NCBI GenBank assembly: GCA_039767595.1
Contig: JBDNBY010000074.1
Coordinates: forward strand, 1 to 13,452
Origin: JBDNBY01 sp039767595
Lineage (GTDB): Bacteria; Pseudomonadota; Alphaproteobacteria; Rhodobacterales; Rhodobacteraceae
Reading direction: 5' to 3'
DNA: 13,452 bases
A program made the translations under genes and the position numbers. This document shows, piece after piece, positions 7,039 to 13,452 of this stretch. Position 1 is the stretch's first letter; every line of letters begins with the position of its first letter. Below the pieces are notes generated by a model. That model did no database searches. It was not told the origin of the DNA and worked only from the letters and a program-made list of their open reading frames with translations.

Positions 7039-8811
7039 GTGAGCGAATTTATCCAATTATATGATGCCTATATTACCATGGCGATTGTCGCGCTGATGTT
7101 TGTCGCCTTTCTCAAGGAATGGGTGCCGACCGAAGTGGTGGCCCTTGGGGGGGCGGCGCTGGCACTGGCGCTTGGGGTCTTGCCTTATGAGGCGGCGATT
7201 GCCGTCTTGTCTAATCCCGCCCCTTGGACAATCGCCGCGATGTTTATTCTCATGGCGGCGCTTGTGCGTACGGGCGCCTTGGATCTATTGACAAAATTTG
7301 CGCAGCGCCACGCAAAAGATAGCCCCAAGCTCGCCTTGGTTATTTTGCTGGCGGCCGTGGTGATGGCCTCGGCCTTTGTGTCCAATACGCCGGTTGTCGT
7401 TGTGATGATCCCTGTGTTCATTCAATTGGCCAAAGATATGGAGCTGGCGCCGTCCAAGCTATTGATGCCGCTCAGTTACATGGCGATATTAGGCGGCACG
7501 CTCACCTTGATTGGCACATCGACCAATTTGTTGGTAGACGGCGTCGCGCGGGACCAAGGCCTAGAGCCGTTTTCAATTTTCGAAGTCACGCCGCTTGGCC
7601 TGATCCTTGTGGTGTGGGGCGGGATTTATGTTGGGCTTATTGCACCGCAGTTCATTCCTAAACGCGAGTCGATGACGGCCTTGATGTCGGATGGTAGCAA
7701 AAAGAATTTTGTCACCGAGGCGCGCATACCTCTGGGCTCTGATCTCATTGGGCGCGAGGTGCTCGATGTCCAATTGTTTAACCGCGAAGGGGTGCGGTTG
7801 ATCGATGTCGTGCGCAAAGAACGCTCACTTCGCCATGATCTCAAGGCGGTTATCTTGGCCGCAGGAGATCGTGTTTTATTGCGCACGCAGATGTCGGAAT
7901 TGCTCTCAGTTCAAGAGGACAAAAGCCTGCGCCGTGTGGACAGCCTCTTGCAAACAGAAACCACAACCGTCGAAGTGTTGATCCCTGCGGGCAGCCGCAT
8001 GATCGGGCGCGATCTGGGGACGCTGCGATTACAGCGGCGCTATGGAATTATCGTGATGGCCGTGCATCGGCGCAATCAAAATTTGGGTCGCGCGCTGGAT
8101 GATATCACCGTTCAAGTGGGCGATACGCTATTGGTCGAAGGGAATTTGGAAGAGATCCAAAAATTCTCAGAGGATATGCGCCTTGCTGATATCACTGCCC
8201 CGACACAGCGCGCCTATCGCAGATCCAAAGCATGGATCCCGCTATGCGCGATGGTCGTTGTCGTGGGCATGGCGGCGCTGGGCCTTGCACCGATTTTGAT
8301 GCTCTCGGTGCTGGCGACAGCTGTTGTCCTTTGGACGCGCTCCGTCGATGCTGAGGAGGCGTTTGAAGCCGTTGATGGCCGCTTGCTGACAATGATTTTT
8401 GCGATGCTGGCCATGGGGGCCGCCTTACAACACTCTGGCGCGATCGAGCTGATCGTCTCGTGGATTGGCCCGATGTTGGAACTTTTGCCGATTGGGGTGA
8501 CGCTTTGGGTGATATACCTGCTGACTTCTGTGTTGACAGAGTTGGTGTCAAATAACGCCGTGGCCGTGGTCATTACGCCGATCGCCGTGAGCTTGGCCCA
8601 TCAGCTGGGTGTAGATCCGCGTCCCTTTGTTGTGGCGGTCATGATTGCGGCCTCGGCCAGTTTTGCCACGCCCATCGGGTATCAAACCAATACCTTAATC
8701 TATGGCCCTGGTGGGTATCATTTCAAAGACTTTCTCAAAGTTGGAATTCCCTTGAATTTGAGCATTGGGATGCTCAGCGCCGTATTGATCCCTTATTTTT
8801 GGCCATTCTAA
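7039..8811 (+). CDS. SLC13-type permease with two RCK_C (TrkA-C) domains
   Basis: This is a 590-residue inner-membrane anion transporter of the DASS/ArsB-NhaD (ion transporter) superfamily. The N-terminal membrane half (about 10-205) holds SNTPVVVVM at 115-123 and GTSTNLLVDG at 159-168. Two soluble RCK_C domains lie at about 222-295 and 308-385; the second carries IPAGSRMIGRDLGTL and VGDTLLVEG. The C-terminal membrane half (about 398-590) repeats the motif as SNNAVAVVI (504-512) and ends with ATPIGYQTNTLIYGPGGY. The paired SNT/SNN motifs are the family's Na+ and substrate sites. Relatives carry sulfate, dicarboxylates or other anions; the RCK_C inserts point to ligand control, as in cyanobacterial and algal SLC13 sulfate carriers. 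The start is GTG at 7039, set by GGAGG at 7029-7033. The exact substrate is undetermined. Confidence 0.93.
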   Translation: MSEFIQLYDAYITMAIVALMFVAFLKEWVPTEVVALGGAALALALGVLPYEAAIAVLSNPAPWTIAAMFILMAALVRTGALDLLTKFAQRHAKDSPKLALVILLAAVVMASAFVSNTPVVVVMIPVFIQLAKDMELAPSKLLMPLSYMAILGGTLTLIGTSTNLLVDGVARDQGLEPFSIFEVTPLGLILVVWGGIYVGLIAPQFIPKRESMTALMSDGSKKNFVTEARIPLGSDLIGREVLDVQLFNREGVRLIDVVRKERSLRHDLKAVILAAGDRVLLRTQMSELLSVQEDKSLRRVDSLLQTETTTVEVLIPAGSRMIGRDLGTLRLQRRYGIIVMAVHRRNQNLGRALDDITVQVGDTLLVEGNLEEIQKFSEDMRLADITAPTQRAYRRSKAWIPLCAMVVVVGMAALGLAPILMLSVLATAVVLWTRSVDAEEAFEAVDGRLLTMIFAMLAMGAALQHSGAIELIVSWIGPMLELLPIGVTLWVIYLLTSVLTELVSNNAVAVVITPIAVSLAHQLGVDPRPFVVAVMIAASASFATPIGYQTNTLIYGPGGYHFKDFLKVGIPLNLSIGMLSAVLIPYFWPF

Positions 8812-8813
8812 TG

Positions 8814-8834
8814 GCTTGCATGGCGCAGGCAAGC
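8814..8834 (+). other. Small hairpin after the SLC13 gene
   Basis: GCTTGC (8814-8819) and GCAAGC (8829-8834) form a perfect 6-bp stem with a 9-base loop just 2 bases after the SLC13 stop. No T-run follows, so it is not a canonical intrinsic terminator. It may protect or punctuate mRNA between the SLC13 and yebC genes, or be incidental. Confidence 0.3.
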
Positions 8835-8876
8835 TGACCTATAGAGACGGGGAAACGAAGAAAAACGAGGGGAACC

Positions 8877-9617
8877 ATGGCTGGACACTCCAAATGGGCC
8901 AATATCCAACACCGCAAAGGGCGCCAAGATGCGGCGCGCTCAAAGCTGTTTTCAAAGCTCTCCAAAGAGATCACCGTTGCGGCGAAAATGGGCGATCCGG
9001 ACCCAGAGAAAAACCCGCGTTTGCGTTTGGCGGTCAAAGAAGCCAAGGCGGTCTCTGTGCCCAAGGATGTGATTGATCGTGCGATCAAAAAATCCACTGC
9101 CGCAGATGGCGAAGATTACGAAGAAGTGCGCTATGAGGGCTATGGCCCCAATGGTGTCGCGGTGATTGTCGAAGCCATGACCGATAACCGCAATCGCACA
9201 GCATCCAACGTGCGCTCGACCTTTTCAAAAAATGGCGGGAACTTGGGCGAGACCGGCTCCGTTGGATTTATGTTCGAGCGTAAAGGCGAGGTCGTGTATC
9301 CCGCCACTGTCGGCGATGCCGACACGGTGATGGAGGCCGCGATTGAGGCGGGCGCAGAGGATTGCGAAAGCTCTGAGGACGGTCACGTGATCTATACTCA
9401 AGACAGTGATCTGTCCGATGTGTCAAACGCGCTTGAGGCGGCATTGGGCGAGTCCGATAGCACCAAATTGATCTGGCGCCCAACGACGACGACCGAGCTG
9501 GGGCTTGAGGATATGCAAAAGCTGATGAAATTGATTGATGCGCTGGAAGATGATGATGATGTTCAGCGCGTCACAACAAATTTCGAAGCAGATGATGACG
9601 TGATGGCACAGCTTTAA
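8877..9617 (+). CDS. yebC: YebC/PmpR (TACO1) family protein
   Basis: This is a 246-residue cytosolic protein of the YebC/TACO1 family, full length. The N-terminus MAGHSKWANIQHRKGRQDA is the near-invariant family signature. Domain 1 (basic, about 1-75) continues with KLFSKLSKEITVAAKMG. The middle domains include YEGYGPNGVAVIVEAMTDNRNRT and FSKNGGNLGETGSVGFMFER, and the tail is acidic (EDDDDVQRV). Many database entries call it a transcriptional regulator (PmpR). More recent work on the family, and mitochondrial TACO1, points to a ribosome-associated factor that helps translation of difficult sequences such as proline runs. The RBS is GAGGGG a few bases before the ATG. Its stop shares one base with the ATG of the LysE gene. 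Confidence 0.97.
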   Translation: MAGHSKWANIQHRKGRQDAARSKLFSKLSKEITVAAKMGDPDPEKNPRLRLAVKEAKAVSVPKDVIDRAIKKSTAADGEDYEEVRYEGYGPNGVAVIVEAMTDNRNRTASNVRSTFSKNGGNLGETGSVGFMFERKGEVVYPATVGDADTVMEAAIEAGAEDCESSEDGHVIYTQDSDLSDVSNALEAALGESDSTKLIWRPTTTTELGLEDMQKLMKLIDALEDDDDVQRVTTNFEADDDVMAQL

Positions 9618-10249
9618 TGCTATTTGCGCCTGCTCTGCATGGGTTTTTCATGGGGCTGTCCTTGATCGTGGTCATTGGGGCGCAAAACGCGTTTGTCTTG
9701 CGAACGGGATTAGAGCGGCGGCATGTTTTGCCTGTCGCTCTTTTTTGTGCGACCTCTGATGCGGTGCTTATTTTCGCAGGTGTGGCCGGCTTTGGCGCCA
9801 TTGTGCAGCGCAACGAACAGATTTTACAAATTGCGGTGTGGTTGGGCATGGCTTTGTTGCTCTGTTATGCGTGTCAGGCGTTTTATCGTGCGTATTTGTA
9901 TCAAGGCGGGCTGAGCGCAGGAGGCACCGCAACGGGATTATGGGCCAAAATTGGAACATTGATTGCAATCACATGGCTCAACCCGCATGTCTATCTTGAT
10001 ACGGTGGTCTTATTGGGGGCGATTGCGCAAACGACTGCGGCCCCTTGGATCTTTGGCGCGGGCGCAGCCGTGGCCAGTTTTACGTTTTTCTTTGCGCTGG
10101 GGTTTGGGGCCCAATGGGTGGCCCCAAGAGTGAAATCGCCACGGGTGTGGCAAGTGATTGATCTTGCGATTGGCGGAATTTTGTTGATGGCGACATGGTC
10201 ACTTTGGACCATTGCGCAACATGGGCTGTCTGTTGAGCCGCTCGGCTGA
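9617..10249 (+). CDS. LysE/ArgO-family amino acid exporter
   Basis: This is a 210-residue inner-membrane protein with about six helices, of the LysE superfamily, expected to export basic amino acids such as lysine or arginine using the membrane potential. The N-terminal helix carries GLSLIVVIGAQNAFVLRTGL, matching the family core G-x-x-x-P/V-G-x-Q-N-x-F-x-L-x-x-G, and the second membrane block holds the WLNPHVYLDTVVLLG motif shared by ArgO and LysE. The ATG overlaps the yebC stop by one base (TAATG) with no evident SD, so it is probably translated by reinitiation after yebC. The LysR-type activator that often neighbours argO/lysE is absent from this window. Other RhtB/LysE members carry neutral amino acids, so substrate is inferred. 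Confidence 0.94.
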   Translation: MLFAPALHGFFMGLSLIVVIGAQNAFVLRTGLERRHVLPVALFCATSDAVLIFAGVAGFGAIVQRNEQILQIAVWLGMALLLCYACQAFYRAYLYQGGLSAGGTATGLWAKIGTLIAITWLNPHVYLDTVVLLGAIAQTTAAPWIFGAGAAVASFTFFFALGFGAQWVAPRVKSPRVWQVIDLAIGGILLMATWSLWTIAQHGLSVEPLG

Positions 10250-10295
10250 CGGCCCCATCATTGCATGTTTCCTTTAATTTTTGGTCGCGCGCTCT

Positions 10296-10325
10296 ACCTA
10301 TGAGATGCATAACAAACGCATAGGT
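10296..10325 (+). promoter_or_regulatory. Inverted repeat overlapping the RBS of the hydrolase gene
   Basis: ACCTATG (10296-10302) and CATAGGT (10319-10325) are perfect 7-base complements with a 16-base loop containing ATGCAT. The right arm covers most of the AGGTGA ribosome binding site (10322-10327) that lies just before the ATG at 10331. As RNA, this stem would hide the RBS; as DNA it could be an operator. The rest of the 81-bp gap (10250-10330) shows no terminator with a T-run. Confidence 0.35.
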
Positions 10326-10330
10326 GATTT

Positions 10331-11083
10331 ATGGTCTATCAGTATTTGACGGCGGCGCTGGTCAGCGTGGCCTTTGCGCACTCTGCGATGGCCGCGGGCC
10401 ATTCCGGCGGTGTGGACTACCAAGTTGGCGAGACGTCGTTTCGCGCGGTGATCAAAACCCCAGATACGCCGGCAAAGGCGCGGGTTTATATTATTCATGA
10501 CTGGAATGGTCTGAACGATTACGAAATTTCACGGGCCGAAGAGTTGGCCGCGTTGGGGTATGAGGCCGTCGCGCTCGATGTTTTTGGCACCGAGGCCGAG
10601 CTGAATGACATGAATGACTATCGCCGTGAAACAGGGGCGCTCTATCAAGATCGGGCCGAGTTTCAAGCGCGGATTTCTGCCGCGGTGAGTGCCGCCTCGC
10701 AGGCATTGGGCGGCGAGAGCAAAGAGTTTTTGATGGGCTACTGCTTTGGCGGCGCGGCTGTTTTAGAGGGGGCGCGGGCCGGACTTGATCTTGATGGGTT
10801 TGTCAGTTTCCACGGCGGGCTGGGCACGCCAGAGGGCCAAGATTACCAAAATGCCAAAGGTCCGATTTTGCTGTTGCACGGATCGGCTGACCCTGTCTCT
10901 GGTCTGGCGGATGTCGCGGCGGCGCTGGGGCAAATGCAAGAGGCGGGGGTTGAGCATGATGCGCGTATTTATGGCGGAGTGCGCCATTCGTTTACCGTGC
11001 CCGGATCGCGCGATTTTGATGCAGACGCTGATGCGCAATCATGGACAGCCTTGTTGGAATTCTTGGAAGAGAACGCTCTGTAA
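10331..11083 (+). CDS. Dienelactone hydrolase family protein, predicted periplasmic
   Basis: This is a 250-residue alpha/beta hydrolase of the DLH family (carboxymethylenebutenolidase-like). The N-terminus is a likely signal peptide: a hydrophobic run from about residue 6 to 16, then HSAMA with cleavage after residue 21 or 22. It lacks the usual Lys/Arg in the n-region, and a TGA in frame two codons upstream rules out a longer start. The catalytic triad is visible: Cys138 in GYCFGG, Asp187 in HGSADPVS and His219 in VRHSF. HDWNG at 56-60 fits the oxyanion region. The true substrate is unknown; the family covers lactones and assorted esters, and neighbours give no aromatic-degradation context. 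A hairpin overlapping the RBS may influence expression. A terminator-like hairpin follows the gene. Confidence 0.9.
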   Translation: MVYQYLTAALVSVAFAHSAMAAGHSGGVDYQVGETSFRAVIKTPDTPAKARVYIIHDWNGLNDYEISRAEELAALGYEAVALDVFGTEAELNDMNDYRRETGALYQDRAEFQARISAAVSAASQALGGESKEFLMGYCFGGAAVLEGARAGLDLDGFVSFHGGLGTPEGQDYQNAKGPILLLHGSADPVSGLADVAAALGQMQEAGVEHDARIYGGVRHSFTVPGSRDFDADADAQSWTALLEFLEENAL

Positions 11084-11117
11084 GCCAAGGGCGGCTCTGG
11101 GGCGGCGTTTATGACGG

Positions 11118-11144
11118 AAATGGGCGTGTCACAGCGCCCATTTT
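11118..11144 (+). terminator. Rho-independent-like terminator after the hydrolase gene
   Basis: AAATGGGCG (11118-11126) pairs perfectly with CGCCCATTT (11135-11143) around an 8-base loop. The stem is GC-rich at its top, and the right arm ends in a four-base T run (11141-11144). The T tract is short, but the position, 35 bp after the hydrolase stop and before the next gene, fits a terminator for the upstream operon. Confidence 0.6.
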
Positions 11145-11181
11145 CAAGTAGGTAAGTCCTATCATGAGTGGAGATCGCCCT

Positions 11182-12060
11182 ATGCCTAGCCTATCCCAAC
11201 CCAATCCGATACGCGGCATGGTGTGGATGATTGTCTCGGGGCTGTGCTTGATTGCCGTCTCGTCCCTCGTGAAATACACCTCGACAAGCGCAGAGTATCC
11301 CCCTGCGCAGCTTGCCTTCGTGCGCTATGCTTGGGGTGTTTTTTTGGTTTTGCCCGTGCTGCCCCATGTGCTGCGGTTGCGGCCTACACCGCGGGAGCAT
11401 ATGTATTTATTTGGCCGCGGTTTTTTTCAATTTTCTGGGGTCATTGGGTGGTTTTATGCCTTGGCCCATATTCCATTGGCTGACGCCACGGCGATCAATT
11501 ACATGCAACCGATTTTTGCCACACTGTTGGCCGCTTTGATCTTGGGCGAGAGATTTGCCATGCGGCGCATGATTGCCATTTGCGTTGCGCTCGTGGGCGC
11601 GGCCATTATTTTGCGCCCTGGGTTTCGCGACGTGCATTTGGGACATTGGGCCATGCTCTTTGGCGCGTTTGTGTTCGCTTTGGGCTCGCTTGCCGGTAAA
11701 AAAGCCTCTGAGACGATGCCTGCAGAGGCGATCGTCTTTTATTTAACAATGTATGTGAGTTTGGGGCTATTGATCCCTGCGCTATGGACATGGGTGCCGA
11801 TGAGTTATGAGGCGATTGGGGTCTTGGCCATTGTCGCGGTGTTTGCCACCGGCGCGCATTATGCGATGGCTAAGGCGTTTTCCTATGCGCCGCTCTCCGT
11901 GACGCAGCCGATGACATTCTTGCAATTGGTATGGTCGGTGGTGATCGGATTGGTGATCTTTCACGAGGGCGTTGATCTATGGGTCATTGGCGGGGCAAGT
12001 TTGATTATGGCTGCCTCTGGCTATATTGCCTATCGCGAGGCGCAGCTTAAGCGCGGGTGA
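11182..12060 (+). CDS. DMT-family (EamA) transporter
   Basis: This is an inner-membrane transporter with two EamA repeats and about ten transmembrane helices. The first repeat starts GMVWMIVSGLCLIAVSSLVKYTS and contains the conserved PLADATAINYMQPIFATLLAALILGE stretch, which is typical of the family (helix 4, pore side). The second repeat begins near HWAMLFGAFVFALGSLAGKKASE and ends with AASGYIAYREAQLKRG. I choose ATG at 11182 because GGAG at 11170-11173 sits 8 bases before it. An in-frame ATG at 11164 would add six residues but has only a distant AGG. It differs clearly from the other DMT gene in this window and lies after a terminator, so it is probably its own unit. The substrate is unknown. 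Its last 14 bases overlap the convergent regulator gene. Confidence 0.9.
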   Translation: MPSLSQPNPIRGMVWMIVSGLCLIAVSSLVKYTSTSAEYPPAQLAFVRYAWGVFLVLPVLPHVLRLRPTPREHMYLFGRGFFQFSGVIGWFYALAHIPLADATAINYMQPIFATLLAALILGERFAMRRMIAICVALVGAAIILRPGFRDVHLGHWAMLFGAFVFALGSLAGKKASETMPAEAIVFYLTMYVSLGLLIPALWTWVPMSYEAIGVLAIVAVFATGAHYAMAKAFSYAPLSVTQPMTFLQLVWSVVIGLVIFHEGVDLWVIGGASLIMAASGYIAYREAQLKRG

Positions 12061-13450
12061 CTTTGTAGGGCAGGACGCCGCGCTCTTCTGGATCGATGAT
12101 CAAACGCCGCTCGAGCGGGGGAACCGAGCGTTGATGACAGGTCTCACGCTCGCAAATGCGGCACGAAATGCCGATAGGTTCGAACAGCGATGGGTTACTT
12201 AGGTCAAAGCCATCCGAATACACAAGATTGGGTGCATCAGATATTTCGCACCCCAAGGCAATCGCAAAGCGGCGCACCGGCGCGCCAAAGCGGCCCGAGG
12301 GTTTTGAGATATCTAAGGCCAAGGAAAAATAGCGGTGCCCATCGGGTGTTTCGGCCAATTGGCGCAAAAACCGACCTGGCGTTTCAAAGGCACGGTGCAC
12401 ATTCCACAAGGCGCAGGCCCCACCAAAGCGAGCAAATTGTAGCCGCGTGGCGCTATGGCGTTTGGTGATTGTGCCGGCTTGATCCACGCGCACAAAGAAA
12501 AACGGCACGCCTTTGGCGCCGTCGCGTTGTAATGTGGATAGACGATGCGCGACCTGTTCGATTGAGGCGCCAAATTGGCGCGCTAGGACTTCGAGGTCAT
12601 GGCGATGCTCTTGGGCCGCTGCGGCAAAGCGGCGATAGGGCATCATGGCGGCACCGGCGAAATAATTGGCAAGGCCCGTGCGCGCAATTTCGTGGGCCTC
12701 TGTCGATTTGAATTTAGCCAGATCAAGCGTGGCCTCGATCAATGGGGCGTGTACTTCTAGGGCATAAAAAACAAGCGCTTGGAACAGGCGCGTGCCTGCG
12801 TCGGCATCGCTCGATACTGTGACGCGGCCCGCGGCGCGGTCCACTTGGCGCAGGGCATCTTGTGCGGCAATGCACAGGTCTAATTTCCGCGCGGCCAACG
12901 CGCTGCGCAATTTTTCCCAGATTTCACTGGGCGAAAGGGCGCCTGTGAACTGCTCGGCCTGACGGTCGATGGCATCAATATAATTGTCACAATAATGAAA
13001 GAAATCGCGCACTTCTTCCCATGCCGAGGGGGTGAGGGCGCTTTGAGAGTGGCCCAGCATTGTATCAATTTGCGCAAAACGTTCCTGCATGTGGCGATAG
13101 TTGCGATGCAGCTCGAGGAACGCATGTCCAAAGCTGGGCGTATTGCCCGCAATCAGCCGCAGATCAGCGATGCCCACGGGGGTATCCTCAAAAATCATAT
13201 CGCCGAGAGCCTCGCGCAGATCACCGACCATCCGCTCATCATCACCAGAGCGCAGCTCAGTCACGTCTTGGCCAAACTCTTGGGCCAATCCCAAGATCAC
13301 CCCTGCACTTAGGGGGCGATTGTTATTCTCCATTTGGTTCAAATACGGGATCGACACGCCAAGTTTTTGGGCAAATTCCTTTTGAGTCAGGCTCAGCCGT
13401 CCCCGAATATCGCGCAGTTTTGTACCGGCATAGAGTTTGGATTTATTCAT
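12047..13450 (-). CDS. ScfR-family short-chain acyl-CoA regulator (PccR/RamB-like)
   Basis: This is a 467-residue cytosolic transcriptional regulator. An XRE helix-turn-helix occupies about residues 8-65 (LTQKEFAQKLGVSIPYLNQMENNNRPL). The middle part (about 190-310) aligns in pattern with the IrrE/ImmA-like domain (ANYFAGAAMMPYRRF) but lacks an HEXXH zinc-protease motif where one would be expected. The C-terminal part (about 315-460, DUF2083-like) carries VPFFFVRVDQAGTITKRHS, GGACALWNVHRAF and a Cys cluster C430-x2-C433-x4-C438. These mark the ScfR family, which includes Rhodobacter PccR (activator of propionyl-CoA carboxylase), MccR and actinobacterial RamB, and which senses short-chain acyl-CoAs. 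The start ATG is only two bases from the right edge, so its promoter and any divergent neighbour lie outside the window. PccR identity is likely by lineage but not proven. Confidence 0.92.
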   Translation of the reverse strand: MNKSKLYAGTKLRDIRGRLSLTQKEFAQKLGVSIPYLNQMENNNRPLSAGVILGLAQEFGQDVTELRSGDDERMVGDLREALGDMIFEDTPVGIADLRLIAGNTPSFGHAFLELHRNYRHMQERFAQIDTMLGHSQSALTPSAWEEVRDFFHYCDNYIDAIDRQAEQFTGALSPSEIWEKLRSALAARKLDLCIAAQDALRQVDRAAGRVTVSSDADAGTRLFQALVFYALEVHAPLIEATLDLAKFKSTEAHEIARTGLANYFAGAAMMPYRRFAAAAQEHRHDLEVLARQFGASIEQVAHRLSTLQRDGAKGVPFFFVRVDQAGTITKRHSATRLQFARFGGACALWNVHRAFETPGRFLRQLAETPDGHRYFSLALDISKPSGRFGAPVRRFAIALGCEISDAPNLVYSDGFDLSNPSLFEPIGISCRICERETCHQRSVPPLERRLIIDPEERGVLPYKVTRA

Positions 13451-13452
13451 GT

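Noticed and set aside
8814..8834. Hairpin after the SLC13 gene as a rho-independent terminator
   Set aside because: The stem is only 6 bp and no T-run follows, so it is listed only as a small hairpin.
9549..9604. Runs of GATGATGAT near the yebC end as a tandem repeat
   Set aside because: They are short Asp codon runs encoding the acidic tail (DDDD, DDD) of YebC, not an independent repeat array.
1..13452. A defence island, phage, transposon or other mobile system
   Set aside because: No integrase, transposase, toxin-antitoxin pair, nuclease cluster, terminal repeats or compositional break was seen; all genes belong to common chromosomal families.

Overview
The window looks like ordinary chromosomal DNA of an alphaproteobacterium, most likely a marine Rhodobacterales (Roseobacter-group) bacterium. 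This is inferred from the protein families: a PraR-like HTH regulator, an ScfR/PccR-type short-chain acyl-CoA regulator, a HisN-type phosphatase, and the order MgtE / 5-formyl-THF cyclo-ligase / YmdB / DMT / SLC13 / YebC. The DNA is moderately GC-rich and coding-dense. I see no tRNA, rRNA, insertion sequence, phage gene, CRISPR array or att site, and no stretch over 300 bases without a gene.

Layout. Minus strand at the left: a Bax inhibitor-1/YccA family membrane protein cut off by the left edge, and upstream of it an MDR-type NADPH:quinone oxidoreductase. A 255-bp divergent intergenic region (1740-1994) with two dyad-symmetric elements separates these from a long plus-strand run. That run is: HTH regulator, HisN/IMPase-family phosphatase, MgtE Mg2+ channel, 5-formyltetrahydrofolate cyclo-ligase, YmdB-type phosphodiesterase, DMT exporter, SLC13-type permease with RCK_C domains, YebC, LysE/ArgO exporter, exported dienelactone hydrolase, and a second DMT transporter. 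Several junctions overlap (mgtE/cyclo-ligase 16 nt, ymdB/DMT 4 nt GTGA, yebC/lysE 1 nt), which suggests translational coupling. A rho-independent-like hairpin (11118-11144) separates the hydrolase from the last DMT gene. At the right edge a complete minus-strand ScfR-family regulator converges on that DMT gene, and the two reading frames overlap by 14 nt.

How the genes fit together. There is no single pathway here. The run mixes housekeeping functions (histidine or inositol-phosphate metabolism, Mg2+ homeostasis, folate salvage, nucleotide second-messenger or RNA turnover, translation factor YebC) with five membrane transporters. The regulator at the right edge probably controls genes beyond the window, plausibly propionyl-CoA carboxylase.

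I found no convincing new biological system. The items most worth a second look are an Asn-to-Asp change at a metal-site position of YmdB, a hairpin that would cover the ribosome binding site of the exported hydrolase, the nested dyads upstream of the HTH gene, and the degenerate peptidase-like domain plus Cys cluster of the ScfR regulator.
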